Shown: piece after piece, positions 41,508-50,295 of the stretch
How the letters are laid out: every line of letters starts with the position of its first letter
Numbering within the stretch: the first letter of the stretch is position 1
Assembly (NCBI RefSeq): GCF_030403505.1
Contig: NZ_JAUEMJ010000005.1
Location: forward strand, 187,889 to 251,888
Reading direction: 5' to 3'
DNA length: 64,000 bases
Source: Glycomyces tritici
Lineage (GTDB): Bacteria > Actinomycetota > Actinomycetes > Mycobacteriales > Micromonosporaceae
Notes under the pieces: model-generated
The model's database searches: none
Told to the model about the DNA's origin: nothing
The model's input: only the letters and a program-made list of their open reading frames with translations
Position numbers and translations under genes: made by a program

Positions 41508-44500
41508 GTGTCGGAGCCATTGGGAGCGCGCGGTCGCGGCTCACCCGCAAGCGCAGGCGGTGCCGAGTCGCGGTTCGGTGCGCTCCTCAAGGCGCATCGT
41601 GAACGCCTCGGCCTGACCCAACGGGACCTCGCCGGGAGCTCCAGCCTCAGCTTGGCCGCCATCCGCGACCTGGAGCAGGGACGCAGCCGCCAGCCGCGGC
41701 GGGATTCGGTGCACCGCCTCGCCGATGCCCTGCAGCTGTCGAATCAGGACCGTGCTCGATTCGTCGCGTCCGCTCTCGGTGGCGACGTGTACACCGCCCC
41801 GACCCCGATCGCACCCGAGGACGCCGATCGCACCGAGTGCGAAGCCGGGACGACGCTGAGCATCTTGGGCCCGGTCGCTCTGTGGCACAACGGGATGCCG
41901 GTGCCGCTGACCTCACCCAAGCTGCAGTGCCTCCTGTTGCGGCTCGCGCTGAGCGCCGGCGACGTCGTGGGACGCGAAGCCCTGATGGAGCTGCTCTGGG
42001 GTGAGCGACGCCCGGCCTCGGCCGCGAATCTCCTGCATGCCCATATCGGCAGGCTCCGGCGACTGCTCCAGCCGGATTCGGGACTGGTGCTCCAGACCGC
42101 CCCGGGCGGGTACCGCCTCGAAGTGGACCCGGGCCGGCTGGACCTGGCACGGTTCCGGGAACTGGCCTCCCTGGGCACCGCGGAGCCCGACCCGGAACGG
42201 GCCCTGGACCACCTCACCGAGGCGGTTCGACTGTGGCGGGGAGAGACCGATGTGGACGCACTTCGGAACGGACCGCTCATGGCGGCCGTGACCGAGGAGT
42301 ACGTCACCGTCCTGTGCGCCTATGCCTCGGCCGCAAGAAGCCTGGGCGAATCCGACCAGGCGCTGCCGCGCCTGCGCGAACTGGCCGACCGGTTCGAACT
42401 GCACGAACCGCTGCACACGGAACTCGTCACGAGTCTGTCGGCGAGCGGTCGGCAGGCCGAGGCGCTCGCCGCCTTCGACCGAGTGCGCACCGCACTCGCC
42501 GACCAGCTCGGCGTCGACCCGGGGGAGCGGCTCCGCGACGCCCACCAGGGGGCGCTCCGGCAGCGCTGGAGCGCGGAGGCGCACGAGTCGCGGCGGCGGG
42601 CCGCGATTCGGCAGGTACCGGCACCACCCCCGGACTTCGTAGGGCGCACCGCGGAATTGGACCGAATCGTCGCGACGCTCGGCGGCCACCGGTCGGGAGT
42701 CGGGGCGCGAATCATCGCCGTGAACGGTCCTGCGGGGATCGGCAAGACCGCGCTGGCGCTGGAAGCATCTGGGCGTCTGCGGGAGGCGTTTCCGGACGGA
42801 CAGCTGTACGCCGACCTCCGCGGCGCCTCCGGCACCCCGCTGTCCCCTTTGGAGGCGATGGGACGATTCCTGCGGGCGCTGGGCGTCTCCGGTGAGCGGA
42901 TCGGCGCCGACGAGGCCGAAGCCGCCGCGCTGCTGCGCAGCGAACTCGCCGAACGCCGGATGCTGCTGGTCCTGGACAACGCGAAGGACGGACGGCAGGT
43001 GTCGCCGCTGTTGCCCGGCACCGGCGGGTGCGGCGTGCTGGTGACCAGCCGCAGGCGACTCACCGATCTGGTGGGCGCCACGGTCGTCGACCTGCCCGCC
43101 CTTCCTGTGGCCGACGCCCTCGCCCTGCTGGCCGCCACCGCAGGTGCGCAGCGGATCGCCGCCGATCCGCAGTCGGCCCGGCAACTGAGCGCCGCCTGCG
43201 GGCAGCTGCCGCTGGCGCTGCGCATCGCGGGAGCGCGGTTGGCGAGCCGCTCCGCGTGGTCCGCCGCCGACCTGGCGAAGCGCCTGCTCGACGAGAGCCG
43301 GCGGCTGGCCGAGCTGAGCACCGGCGAGCTCAGTGTGCTGGTCAGCTTCCAGCTCAGCTATCAGGATCTCAGCGAGGCCGCGCGGCGCGCGTTCCGGTTG
43401 TGCGCGCTGCACCCCGGTGACGACTTCACTCTGGACGCCACCGCGGTCCTGCTCGATGCGGATGCGCCTGAGACGGACCGGATCCTCGGCGAGCTGCTCG
43501 ACGCCAACATGCTCCTGCAGTACTCACCGGACCGGTTCCGCTGCCACGATCTGCTCGGCCTGTACGCGGCCAGGCTGCTCGCCGAGCGCGACCCCGCGGA
43601 GTACGCCGCGGACCGCGACCGGTACTACGCCTGGCACCTGCGAGTCGCGACGGCGGCGATGGAGTGGGTGTACCCGCAGCTCGTCAGATGGTCCACATGC
43701 GACGACCGAGAGGCTGTGCTCGCGACGCACGAAGCCGCTTCGGCATGGCTCGACACTGAGGCACCGGCGCTGGTCGCGCTCATCGAGCGCATCGCGGACA
43801 CCGAGGAGCACCGCCACCTCGCCTGGCAGATCGCCGATCAGCTCCGCGGCTACTTCCTCATCAACCGGCAGGCCGACCGATGGCTGCGGTCCGCCGAGGC
43901 GGGCCTGCGCGCCGCGCACGATGATCCTTCCGCCCAAGCGGCGATGCACATGACTCGCGGACAAGCGATGTGGGCGCTCGGGCGCCACGAAGCGGCGATC
44001 GCCGTCTACACCGAGGGCGCGCGATCCGCCGACACCGGCGGGTGGCGACAGGCCGCTGCCTACCTGCGGCACAACATCGGCTGGGTACTGGCCGAGCAGG
44101 GCCGACTGGCCGAGGCGGAGCGGTCCTTCCACCGAGCGGTCGAACTCAGCGACGACGAACTGGGGCATGTTCGCGCGGTGACGCTCAACGGCTTGGGCTA
44201 CGTCTGCTTCGATCAGGGCCGACTCACGGAGGCGGCGGAGTACTTCGGCGCCGCCCTCCGCATCAACCAGAAGACGGGGCGCGAGAAATCCCTCCTGGCC
44301 AACCGCTCGAACCTCGGTATGGTGCTCCGCCGACTCGGGCACGAGTCGGCGGCCGAGGAGCACCTGCGCGCCGCGTTGGACGGGCACCGTCGCACCGCCA
44401 ATCTGAACGGTGAACTGGCCGCGCTGGAGGAATTGAGCCTGCTGCATACGCAACGCGGCCGCAGTGCGGCAGCGGTGAGCGCCGCGGAGCAGGGGTACGA

Positions 44501-44927
44501 CCTCGCGGTGATCGCCCGGGACCGGCGCGCGCAGGCGGCCCTGCTGATCGCACTCGGCGAAGCGCATTTGGGCGCCGATGCCGGTGCGGCTGCTCATGAA
44601 TCGTTCGGGCGGGCGCTCGAGATAGCGGGCGAATACCCGTTCCTCGAAACACGCGCGACCATAGGCACCGCCAATGTGCTGCTGGCCCGGGGTGACGTCG
44701 CCGCCGCGCGCAGGCATGCGGAGCGCGCCCTCGAGGCCGCGCGCGGGCGCGGATACGGCGTCCTGGAGGCCGACGCGCTGACGGCGCAGGCCCAGTGCCT
44801 CGCAAGCGAAGACCGGGCGGCGGCCGCACGGCTCGCGGCCGCGGCCGTCACGTTGTACCGGGCTGCAGGTGCGGCACCCATGGCCGCCAGGGTCGAGGCG
44901 GAGTATGCGCGACCAGGAAGTGTGTGA
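41508..44927 (+). CDS. AfsR-like SARP regulator with N-terminal HTH, NB-ARC and TPR
   Basis: 1139 residues. Order: an XRE-type HTH (about 21-80, RFGALLKAHRERLGLTQRDL), then an OmpR-like winged helix plus BTAD (about 117-360, LSILGPVALWHNGMPVPLTS), then an NB-ARC ATPase (Walker A GPAGIGKTALALE; sensor LLVLDNAKDG) and C-terminal TPR repeats from about 770 (AAIAVYTEGARSADTGG, LGYVCFDQGRLTEAAEYFGA). The XRE domain ahead of a SARP is an uncommon addition. Such proteins activate secondary metabolism or development. The chosen GTG 41508 has no Shine-Dalgarno, but TGTAAT (41493-41498) 9 nt upstream suggests a leaderless mRNA. It converges on an NlpC-type gene bearing a SARP-like site. Confidence 0.9.
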   Translation: MSEPLGARGRGSPASAGGAESRFGALLKAHRERLGLTQRDLAGSSSLSLAAIRDLEQGRSRQPRRDSVHRLADALQLSNQDRARFVASALGGDVYTAPTPIAPEDADRTECEAGTTLSILGPVALWHNGMPVPLTSPKLQCLLLRLALSAGDVVGREALMELLWGERRPASAANLLHAHIGRLRRLLQPDSGLVLQTAPGGYRLEVDPGRLDLARFRELASLGTAEPDPERALDHLTEAVRLWRGETDVDALRNGPLMAAVTEEYVTVLCAYASAARSLGESDQALPRLRELADRFELHEPLHTELVTSLSASGRQAEALAAFDRVRTALADQLGVDPGERLRDAHQGALRQRWSAEAHESRRRAAIRQVPAPPPDFVGRTAELDRIVATLGGHRSGVGARIIAVNGPAGIGKTALALEASGRLREAFPDGQLYADLRGASGTPLSPLEAMGRFLRALGVSGERIGADEAEAAALLRSELAERRMLLVLDNAKDGRQVSPLLPGTGGCGVLVTSRRRLTDLVGATVVDLPALPVADALALLAATAGAQRIAADPQSARQLSAACGQLPLALRIAGARLASRSAWSAADLAKRLLDESRRLAELSTGELSVLVSFQLSYQDLSEAARRAFRLCALHPGDDFTLDATAVLLDADAPETDRILGELLDANMLLQYSPDRFRCHDLLGLYAARLLAERDPAEYAADRDRYYAWHLRVATAAMEWVYPQLVRWSTCDDREAVLATHEAASAWLDTEAPALVALIERIADTEEHRHLAWQIADQLRGYFLINRQADRWLRSAEAGLRAAHDDPSAQAAMHMTRGQAMWALGRHEAAIAVYTEGARSADTGGWRQAAAYLRHNIGWVLAEQGRLAEAERSFHRAVELSDDELGHVRAVTLNGLGYVCFDQGRLTEAAEYFGAALRINQKTGREKSLLANRSNLGMVLRRLGHESAAEEHLRAALDGHRRTANLNGELAALEELSLLHTQRGRSAAAVSAAEQGYDLAVIARDRRAQAALLIALGEAHLGADAGAAAHESFGRALEIAGEYPFLETRATIGTANVLLARGDVAAARRHAERALEAARGRGYGVLEADALTAQAQCLASEDRAAAARLAAAAVTLYRAAGAAPMAARVEAEYARPGSV

Positions 44928-44961
44928 GCGATGGGGATACCGCCGCGCCCGCGGCGCGTGG

Positions 44962-44991
44962 CCGGCGGCGGAGCCGGAGCCCCGCCGCCGG
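44962..44991. terminator. hairpin terminator between SARP and NlpC genes
   Basis: CCGGCGGCGG (44962-44971) and CCGCCGCCGG (44982-44991) form a 10-bp perfect stem with a 10-nt loop in the 71-bp convergent gap. Confidence 0.75.
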
Positions 44992-44998
44992 TGACCGG

Positions 44999-45532
44999 TC
45001 AGTTGTCGCGGATGTTCCGGTACCGCCGCGGGATGTAGTTCTGGTCCCGCAGGTCGTCGGTGAACACCTTGATGTGCCGCATGTCGCTTGCGGGCGACGC
45101 CAGATCGTAGATCCAGATCCACCCGGGGGACTCCCACATGTGGTACAGCATGCAGTGGTTGTCGTAGGAGTTGAGCACGTCGCCGGGCTTGAGCTGGTCC
45201 CACTGGATCCGTTCCGCGATCTCGGGGATGTGCCTTGTGCTGTGGCCCGGAGTGGAGGTGTGCCAGGCCATCGAGACGAAGCCCGAGCAGTCCGTCCGGT
45301 ATCTGTGGGTGCCCTCGATGTCGGGGTACGTGCTGCCCTGGTCGTACTGGACGCCCTCAGTGAACCAGTTGCGGGCCCGTGTCATCACTTCGTCGCGGGC
45401 GATGGTGCCTTGGTACGCCGCGTTCGCCGGACTGGCGACGGCGAGCGTGGGGATCGCCACCGCGGGGACGATGGCAGCCGCCTGCAGCAGGCGGCGTCGG
45501 GAGAGGTTCGGTGTTTCGGATCGAGAGGCCAT
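44999..45532 (-). CDS. Tat-exported NlpC/P60-like protein
   Basis: 177 residues. A twin-arginine signal (NLSRRRLLQAAAIVPAVAIP, cut near ANA-AY) precedes a compact NlpC/P60-CHAP-like domain: TDCSGFVSMAWH gives the catalytic Cys, LKPGDVLNSYDNHCMLYHMWE the His region. The motif matches papain-like cell-wall amidases or endopeptidases, but the third catalytic residue is unclear and it is short. It may act on peptidoglycan or on a peptide conjugate. ATG 45532 has GGAG at 6 nt. It is convergent to the SARP gene and its own promoter carries SARP-type repeats. Confidence 0.8.
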   Translation of the reverse strand: MASRSETPNLSRRRLLQAAAIVPAVAIPTLAVASPANAAYQGTIARDEVMTRARNWFTEGVQYDQGSTYPDIEGTHRYRTDCSGFVSMAWHTSTPGHSTRHIPEIAERIQWDQLKPGDVLNSYDNHCMLYHMWESPGWIWIYDLASPASDMRHIKVFTDDLRDQNYIPRRYRNIRDN

Positions 45533-45608
45533 GGGGTTCTCCACTTCTCAGGTCTGGTTCGGGAGGTGCGGCCGGTCGTCTCAGGGGAGGTGTCCCGACC
45601 TGCAGATG

Positions 45609-45643
45609 ACATTAGGACCGGCCGGTTGCATGAGACTTGCACC
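45609..45643 (-). promoter_or_regulatory. putative SARP-binding direct repeats upstream of NlpC gene
   Basis: On the minus strand TGCAA occurs twice 11 bp apart (plus strand TTGCA at 45626-45630 and 45637-45641). The repeat ends 11 nt before TAATGT (45614-45609), a good -10. Heptamer repeats at an 11-bp pitch just upstream of a -10 are how SARPs bind. The start codon is 76 nt downstream. Confidence 0.5.
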
Positions 45644-45695
45644 GAAACCCGTACCCGGCCCGTACCCCGATCCCATCGGTTTCGGACCGCGCCCC

Positions 45696-45765
45696 TTGCG
45701 TCACTCCGCGGCCTGGCCTAAGCTCGTCACGTCCCATTCATCGATATGAATTCCCAATGAATGGG
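45696..45765 (+). promoter_or_regulatory. promoter and operator of the galactarate-like operon
   Basis: TTGCGT (45696-45701) and TAAGCT (45719-45724) form a -35/-10 pair at 17 bp. Just downstream, CCCATTCAT (45733-45741) and ATGAATGGG (45757-45765) are a perfect inverted repeat, and a third half, ATGAA at 45746-45750, pairs with TTCAT across CGAT. A bound IclR-type repressor or activator could block clearance here. Confidence 0.65.
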
Positions 45766-45793
45766 ACTGTCCCTCACCGGAAAGCGAGCCGAC

Positions 45794-47032
45794 ATGTCCA
45801 GTGAAGCCACCTTCATCGAGCAGACCAGCGCCACCGAGACCAGCGCCGTCAACGAACGCCATTTCAGCGCCCTCCAGCGGGGCGAGGCGAGCGTCGACCG
45901 CATCGCCTCCGTGCGGATCTCGCACGCGATCCTCCCGCTCACGACCGCCATCAGCGACGCGAAGGTCCTGACCGGCCGCCAGAAGCCGATGACCGAGATC
46001 GCGTTCCTGTTCGCGGAGATCCGCACCGAGTCCGGCCTCGAAGGCGTCGGCTACGGCTACTCCAAGCGCGCCGGCGGCAAGGGCCAGTACGCGCACGCCC
46101 GGGAGATCGCCCCCGACCTCATCGGCGAGGACCCCAACGACATCCAGCGCATCTGGACCAAGCTCGTGTGGTCGGGCGCCTCGGTCGGCCGCAGCGGACT
46201 GTCCACTCAGGCCATCGCCGCGTTCGACATCGCCCTGTGGGACCTCAAGGCCAAGCGCGCCGGCCTGCCCCTGGCGAAACTCCTCGGCGCCCATCGCGAC
46301 TCCGTGGCCTGCTACAACACCTCAGGCGGCTTCCTCTCCTCGTCCATCGAGGAGATCATCGACAACGCCGACGAGGCCATCGCGAACGGCATCGGCGGCA
46401 TCAAGATCAAGGTCGGCCAGCCCGACACCCGCATCGACCTGCGCCGCGTCGCCGCCGTCCGCGAGCACCTCGGCGAGGACTTCCCGCTCATGGTCGACGC
46501 CAACCAGCAGTGGAACCGCAGCACCGCGATCCGCATGGGCCGAGGGCTCGAAGCGTTCGATCTCACCTGGATCGAAGAGCCGCTGGACGCCTACGACGCC
46601 GAAGGCCACGCCGACCTCGCCCGCGAACTCGCCACCCCCATCGCCACCGGCGAGATGCTCACCAGCGCCGCCGAGCACGCCGAACTCATCCGGCACCGCA
46701 GCGTCGACTTCATCCAGCCCGACGCGCCCCGCGTCGGCGGCATCACCCCGTTCCTCAAGATCATGGCCCTCGGCGAGCAGGCCCGTGTCCGCATGGCCCC
46801 GCACTTCGCCATGGAGATCCACCTCCACCTCGCCGCCGCCTACGAGCACGACCCGTGGGTCGAGCACTTCGAGTGGCTCGAGCCGCTGTTCAACGAGCGC
46901 CTCGAGACCGTCGACGGCCGCATGATCGTCCCCGCCCGGCCCGGCCTCGGCTTCAGCCTCAGCGAGCAGGCCCGCGCCTGGACCGAGGCCACCGAACGGT
47001 TCGGCTCTGCACAGTTCGAGGGCGCCGCGTGA
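45794..47032 (+). CDS. enolase-superfamily sugar-acid dehydratase (galactarate/talarate dehydratase-like)
   Basis: 412 residues of the mandelate-racemase branch. The capping domain (about 30-160) is followed by a barrel with K204/K206 in IKIKVGQPD, metal ligands in VDANQQW, IEEPLD and GEMLTS, and the general base His in MAPHFAMEIHLHL. The KxK plus His pair matches L-talarate/galactarate dehydratases that form 5-keto-4-deoxyglucarate or its isomer. The ATG at 45794 begins the domain; the in-frame ATG at 45761 overlaps the operator and is less likely. The stop overlaps the GTG of the IclR gene. Confidence 0.88.
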   Translation: MSSEATFIEQTSATETSAVNERHFSALQRGEASVDRIASVRISHAILPLTTAISDAKVLTGRQKPMTEIAFLFAEIRTESGLEGVGYGYSKRAGGKGQYAHAREIAPDLIGEDPNDIQRIWTKLVWSGASVGRSGLSTQAIAAFDIALWDLKAKRAGLPLAKLLGAHRDSVACYNTSGGFLSSSIEEIIDNADEAIANGIGGIKIKVGQPDTRIDLRRVAAVREHLGEDFPLMVDANQQWNRSTAIRMGRGLEAFDLTWIEEPLDAYDAEGHADLARELATPIATGEMLTSAAEHAELIRHRSVDFIQPDAPRVGGITPFLKIMALGEQARVRMAPHFAMEIHLHLAAAYEHDPWVEHFEWLEPLFNERLETVDGRMIVPARPGLGFSLSEQARAWTEATERFGSAQFEGAA

Positions 47033-47829
47033 CACCCCGCGCCGAGGGGCCGAAGGGCGCGCTCGACCGGGCCCTGGAGATCCTCGAGGTCCTCACCATG
47101 CGCGGCAAGGCGACCACCACCGAACTCGTCGAAGCCGTCGGCGTCAGCCGCAGCGCCGTCTACCGCCTCGTCGAACGCCTCGAAGCCGCCGAGTACCTCC
47201 AGCTCGTCGACGGCCAGTGGCGACTCGGCCCGGCCGCCGCCCGGATGGCGATGGCCGCCGTGCACAACATGGACGTCCACGCCATCGCCCCGCCGATCCT
47301 GCGCGACCTCGCGCACCGCACCGGCGAGACCGTCAGCCTCGGCGTGCACAGCGGCGACGAGATCGTGTTCGTCTTCCGCGAGATCGGCCACCAGGCCGTG
47401 CACGTCCGCTCCGAACTCGGCGCGCGCCGGCCCCTCCACGCCACCTCCGTCGGCAAGGCCTACCTCGCCGGCCTCGCACCCGAGCACTGCGAGCAGACCA
47501 TCGCGCGCCTCCCCATGCAGGCCTTCACCGACGCCACCGTCCGCGACCGCGACCGCCTCCGCGAGGCCGTCGCCGAAGCGCGCACGCGCGGCTGGGCCGA
47601 GGAGCACGGCGAGTTCGACGCCGGCAGCACCTGCTTCGGCGCACCCGTATTCGACCAGAGCGGCGCGGTCACCGCCGCCATCAGCATTGCCGGGCCGACC
47701 GACCGCATGGACGCCGCCCGCGACCCCTTCGGCCCCCTCGTCGCCGAGACCGCCGCCGCCCTCTCCCGCCGACTCGGCTACAGCGACCGGACGCAACCGC
47801 AAGCGGCCCAAGAACAACAAGGAGCCTGA
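47029..47829 (+). CDS. IclR-family transcriptional regulator
   Basis: 266 residues. The winged HTH LDRALEILEVLTMRGKATTT, ELVEAVGVSRSAVYRLVERL is followed by a GAF-like effector domain (VSLGVHSGDEIVFVFREIGH, RRPLHATSVGKAYLAGL, GSTCFGAPVFDQSGAVTAAI). GTG 47029 lies within the preceding stop (GTGA). It most likely binds the operator at 45733-45765 and senses the sugar acid or a product, a usual role of IclR in acid-sugar pathways. Confidence 0.9.
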   Translation: MTPRAEGPKGALDRALEILEVLTMRGKATTTELVEAVGVSRSAVYRLVERLEAAEYLQLVDGQWRLGPAAARMAMAAVHNMDVHAIAPPILRDLAHRTGETVSLGVHSGDEIVFVFREIGHQAVHVRSELGARRPLHATSVGKAYLAGLAPEHCEQTIARLPMQAFTDATVRDRDRLREAVAEARTRGWAEEHGEFDAGSTCFGAPVFDQSGAVTAAISIAGPTDRMDAARDPFGPLVAETAAALSRRLGYSDRTQPQAAQEQQGA

Positions 47830-47830
47830 C

Positions 47831-49333
47831 ATGACCGACCGCATCCACAGCACCGACCCGCGCACCGGCGCCCACGTCGCCGAAGCCGCACCCACCTCCG
47901 TCGACGAGGTCCGCCGCATCGCCGCCGCCGCAGCGGCCGCCGCCCCCGAACTCGACCGCCGCGGCCGCGCCTTCCGCGCCCGCCTCCTCCGTGCCGCCGC
48001 GGCCCGCCTCGAAGAGCGCCGCGACGCCATCGTCGCCCTGGGGCAGCAGGAGACCGGGCTCCCCGAAGCCCGCCTCAACGGCGAACTCACCCGCACCGCC
48101 TACCAGGCCGAGTTCTTCGCGAGCGTCATCGAAGACGGCGGCTACCTCGAAGCCACGATCGACCACGCCGCCGACACCCCGATGGGCCCCGGCCCCGACC
48201 TGCGCCGCCTCCTCATCCCGCTCGGCCCGGTCGCCGTCTTCGGCGCCTCCAACTTCCCGCTCGCGTTCTCCGTCCCCGGCGGCGACACCGTCTCGGCGCT
48301 GGCCGCCGGGAACCCGGTGATCGTGAAGGCGCACGACTCGCACCTCGGGCTCTCGCAACTGTCCTATGAGGCGCTGGTGCAGGCCTGCGCCGACGTGGAC
48401 GCGCCGGAGGGCACCGTGGGCATCGTCTTCGGCACCGAGGCCGGCGCGGCCCTCGTCGCCGATCCCGCGGTGAAGGCGGTCGGCTTCACCGGCTCGCTCA
48501 CCGGCGGCAAGGCCCTGCTGGACATCATCAACAAGCGCCCCGAGCCGATCCCGTTCTACGGCGAGCTCGCGAGCGTCAACCCGCTCGTGGTCTCCGCCGC
48601 CGCGGCGGCCGAGCGGCCCGAGGCCATTGCGAGCGGCCTCGTCGCCTCCGTCACGGGTTCGGGCGGGCAGCTCTGCACCAAGCCCGGCATCGTGTTCGTG
48701 CCCAAGGGGACCGAGGGCGACACGCTTCTCGGCGCCGCCGCGGCCCTCGTCGCCGAGACCGCGGCGCATCCGCTGCTGAACGCCCGCATCGCCGAGTCCT
48801 ACCGTGCGATCGCCGCCTCCTACTCCGCCGCACCGGGCGTGAAGGAGCTCGCGGTCGGCACCGCCGCGCCGCAGGAGGGCTCCTTCGGCAGCCCGCGGCT
48901 GATCGAAGTGGACGCCGCGGACTTCACGCCCGCCGTGGCCGAGGAGTGCTTCGGCCCGAGCGCGATCGCGGTCCGCTACGGCGACGCCGCGGAGCTCGGC
49001 CGCGCCTTCGCCGCGCTTCCCGCCTCGCTCACGGCGACCCTTCACACCGCCGAGGCGGACCCGGACCTCGAAGCGCTCGTCGCGCTCGTCACGCCGCTGG
49101 CCGGGCGGCTCGTCTTCGACCAGTTCCCCACGGGTGTCCTCGTCTCCTGGGCGCAGCACCACGGCGGCCCGTGGCCTTCGACGAACACGCTCCACACCTC
49201 GGTGGGCGCGACCGCGATCCGCCGCTTCCTGCGCCCGATGACCTGGCAGAACGCGCCGGAGTCGGTGCTGCCGCCGGAGCTTCGCGACGACGCGGCCGTC
49301 CCGCAGCGCGTGGACGGCCGGCTCCGGCCGTGA
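47831..49333 (+). CDS. 2,5-dioxovalerate (alpha-ketoglutarate semialdehyde) dehydrogenase-like
   Basis: 500 residues, NAD(P)-dependent aldehyde dehydrogenase. The catalytic Cys is C282 in SGGQLCTKPG, the Glu lies in GELASVNPLV, and the nucleotide-binding segment is FTGSLTGGKALL. The GELASVNP motif and the sequence around the Cys are typical of the semialdehyde dehydrogenases of sugar-acid degradation. It would give 2-oxoglutarate for the citric acid cycle. It begins 1 bp after the IclR stop. The intermediate enzyme, 5-keto-4-deoxyglucarate dehydratase/decarboxylase, is not in the window. Confidence 0.9.
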   Translation: MTDRIHSTDPRTGAHVAEAAPTSVDEVRRIAAAAAAAAPELDRRGRAFRARLLRAAAARLEERRDAIVALGQQETGLPEARLNGELTRTAYQAEFFASVIEDGGYLEATIDHAADTPMGPGPDLRRLLIPLGPVAVFGASNFPLAFSVPGGDTVSALAAGNPVIVKAHDSHLGLSQLSYEALVQACADVDAPEGTVGIVFGTEAGAALVADPAVKAVGFTGSLTGGKALLDIINKRPEPIPFYGELASVNPLVVSAAAAAERPEAIASGLVASVTGSGGQLCTKPGIVFVPKGTEGDTLLGAAAALVAETAAHPLLNARIAESYRAIAASYSAAPGVKELAVGTAAPQEGSFGSPRLIEVDAADFTPAVAEECFGPSAIAVRYGDAAELGRAFAALPASLTATLHTAEADPDLEALVALVTPLAGRLVFDQFPTGVLVSWAQHHGGPWPSTNTLHTSVGATAIRRFLRPMTWQNAPESVLPPELRDDAAVPQRVDGRLRP

Positions 49334-50097
49334 CCGCACTCCCGGAAGGCGCCGCCGCCTGGGCCATGCTGGCCCTCGCGGCGGTGCTCGTCGGCATCGC
49401 CAAGACCGGCTTCAGCGGCATGGGGTCGCTGCCGATCCTGCTGTTCGCCACGGTCCTCCCCGCCAAGGAGTCCACGGGCGCGCTGCTGCCGGTGCTGATC
49501 CTCGCGGACCTCTTCGCGATCCGCTTCTACTCGCGGCACGTGGAGTGGCGGGTGCTCGCCCGCCTGGCCCCGTGGGTGGTGGTCGGCACCGTGGTCGGCG
49601 CCGTCGTGCTGTGGTTCGTGGACGACACGCTGATGCGGCTGCTCATCGGCGCGATCCTGCTGGTGATGCTCGCGATCCAGGTGTGGAACCGGGTGCGGCC
49701 CAAGGCGGTGGACCCGGAGCCGCCGAGCGGCCTCGCCCGCCGCAGCGCTGCCGCGGGCGCGGGGGTCGCGGCGGGGGCGACCACGATGATGGCGAACGCG
49801 GCGGGCCCGGTCATGGTCCTGTACCTGATGCTCTCGGGCTTCCCGAAGCTGCGGTTCCTGGGGACGATGGCGTGGTTCTTCTTCGCGGTCAACCTGTTCA
49901 AGGTCCCGTTCAGCGTCGGCCTCGGCCTCATCTCCTGGCACACGCTCCTCATGGCCGCGCTGCTCATCCCGGCCGTCGCGGTCGGCGCGCTCCTGGGCCG
50001 CGCGGTGGTCGACCGTGTGAACCAGCGGCAGTTCGAGATCGCGACCCTCGTGCTCTCTGGTGTGGGCGCGGGCCTGCTCGTGCTCTCGGCCCTCTAG
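49330..50097 (+). CDS. TauE/SafE (sulfite exporter) family permease
   Basis: 255 residues, about eight membrane segments. The duplicated TauE/SafE pattern appears as GIAKTGFSGMGSLPILLFAT and GVAAGATTMMANAAGPVMVLYLML. Members export sulfite or organic anions, or import organic acids. Here, sitting at the end of a sugar-acid operon with a GTGA overlap to the dehydrogenase, a role in moving an organic acid is possible, though no substrate can be read. A strong hairpin follows. Confidence 0.88.
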   Translation: MTALPEGAAAWAMLALAAVLVGIAKTGFSGMGSLPILLFATVLPAKESTGALLPVLILADLFAIRFYSRHVEWRVLARLAPWVVVGTVVGAVVLWFVDDTLMRLLIGAILLVMLAIQVWNRVRPKAVDPEPPSGLARRSAAAGAGVAAGATTMMANAAGPVMVLYLMLSGFPKLRFLGTMAWFFFAVNLFKVPFSVGLGLISWHTLLMAALLIPAVAVGALLGRAVVDRVNQRQFEIATLVLSGVGAGLLVLSAL

Positions 50098-50101
50098 CGG
50101 C

Positions 50102-50129
50102 GGTGCGGGCCGGGGAACCGGCCCGCACC
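50102..50129. terminator. hairpin terminator after the TauE gene
   Basis: GGTGCGGGCCGG (50102-50113), GGAA tetraloop, CCGGCCCGCACC (50118-50129), a perfect 12-bp stem 5 bp after the stop. Confidence 0.85.
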
Positions 50130-50295
50130 CGCGTGCGCCGAGGCGGCCTCCGGCACGGCCCCGACCGACTCGCCCTCGCCGAGGACCGTGAACCGGCCCG
50201 TCCTGCCCGCGTCCTCGTGCGAACACACCGATTTCGAAGGCGGCGTTTACATATGGGACAACTGGGAATGCAATACGCAATCGTGGAGGTCCGAT

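Noticed and set aside
50188..50295. Extended N terminus of LhgO
   Set aside because: ATG 50296 has GGAGG and the FAD motif begins directly after it.
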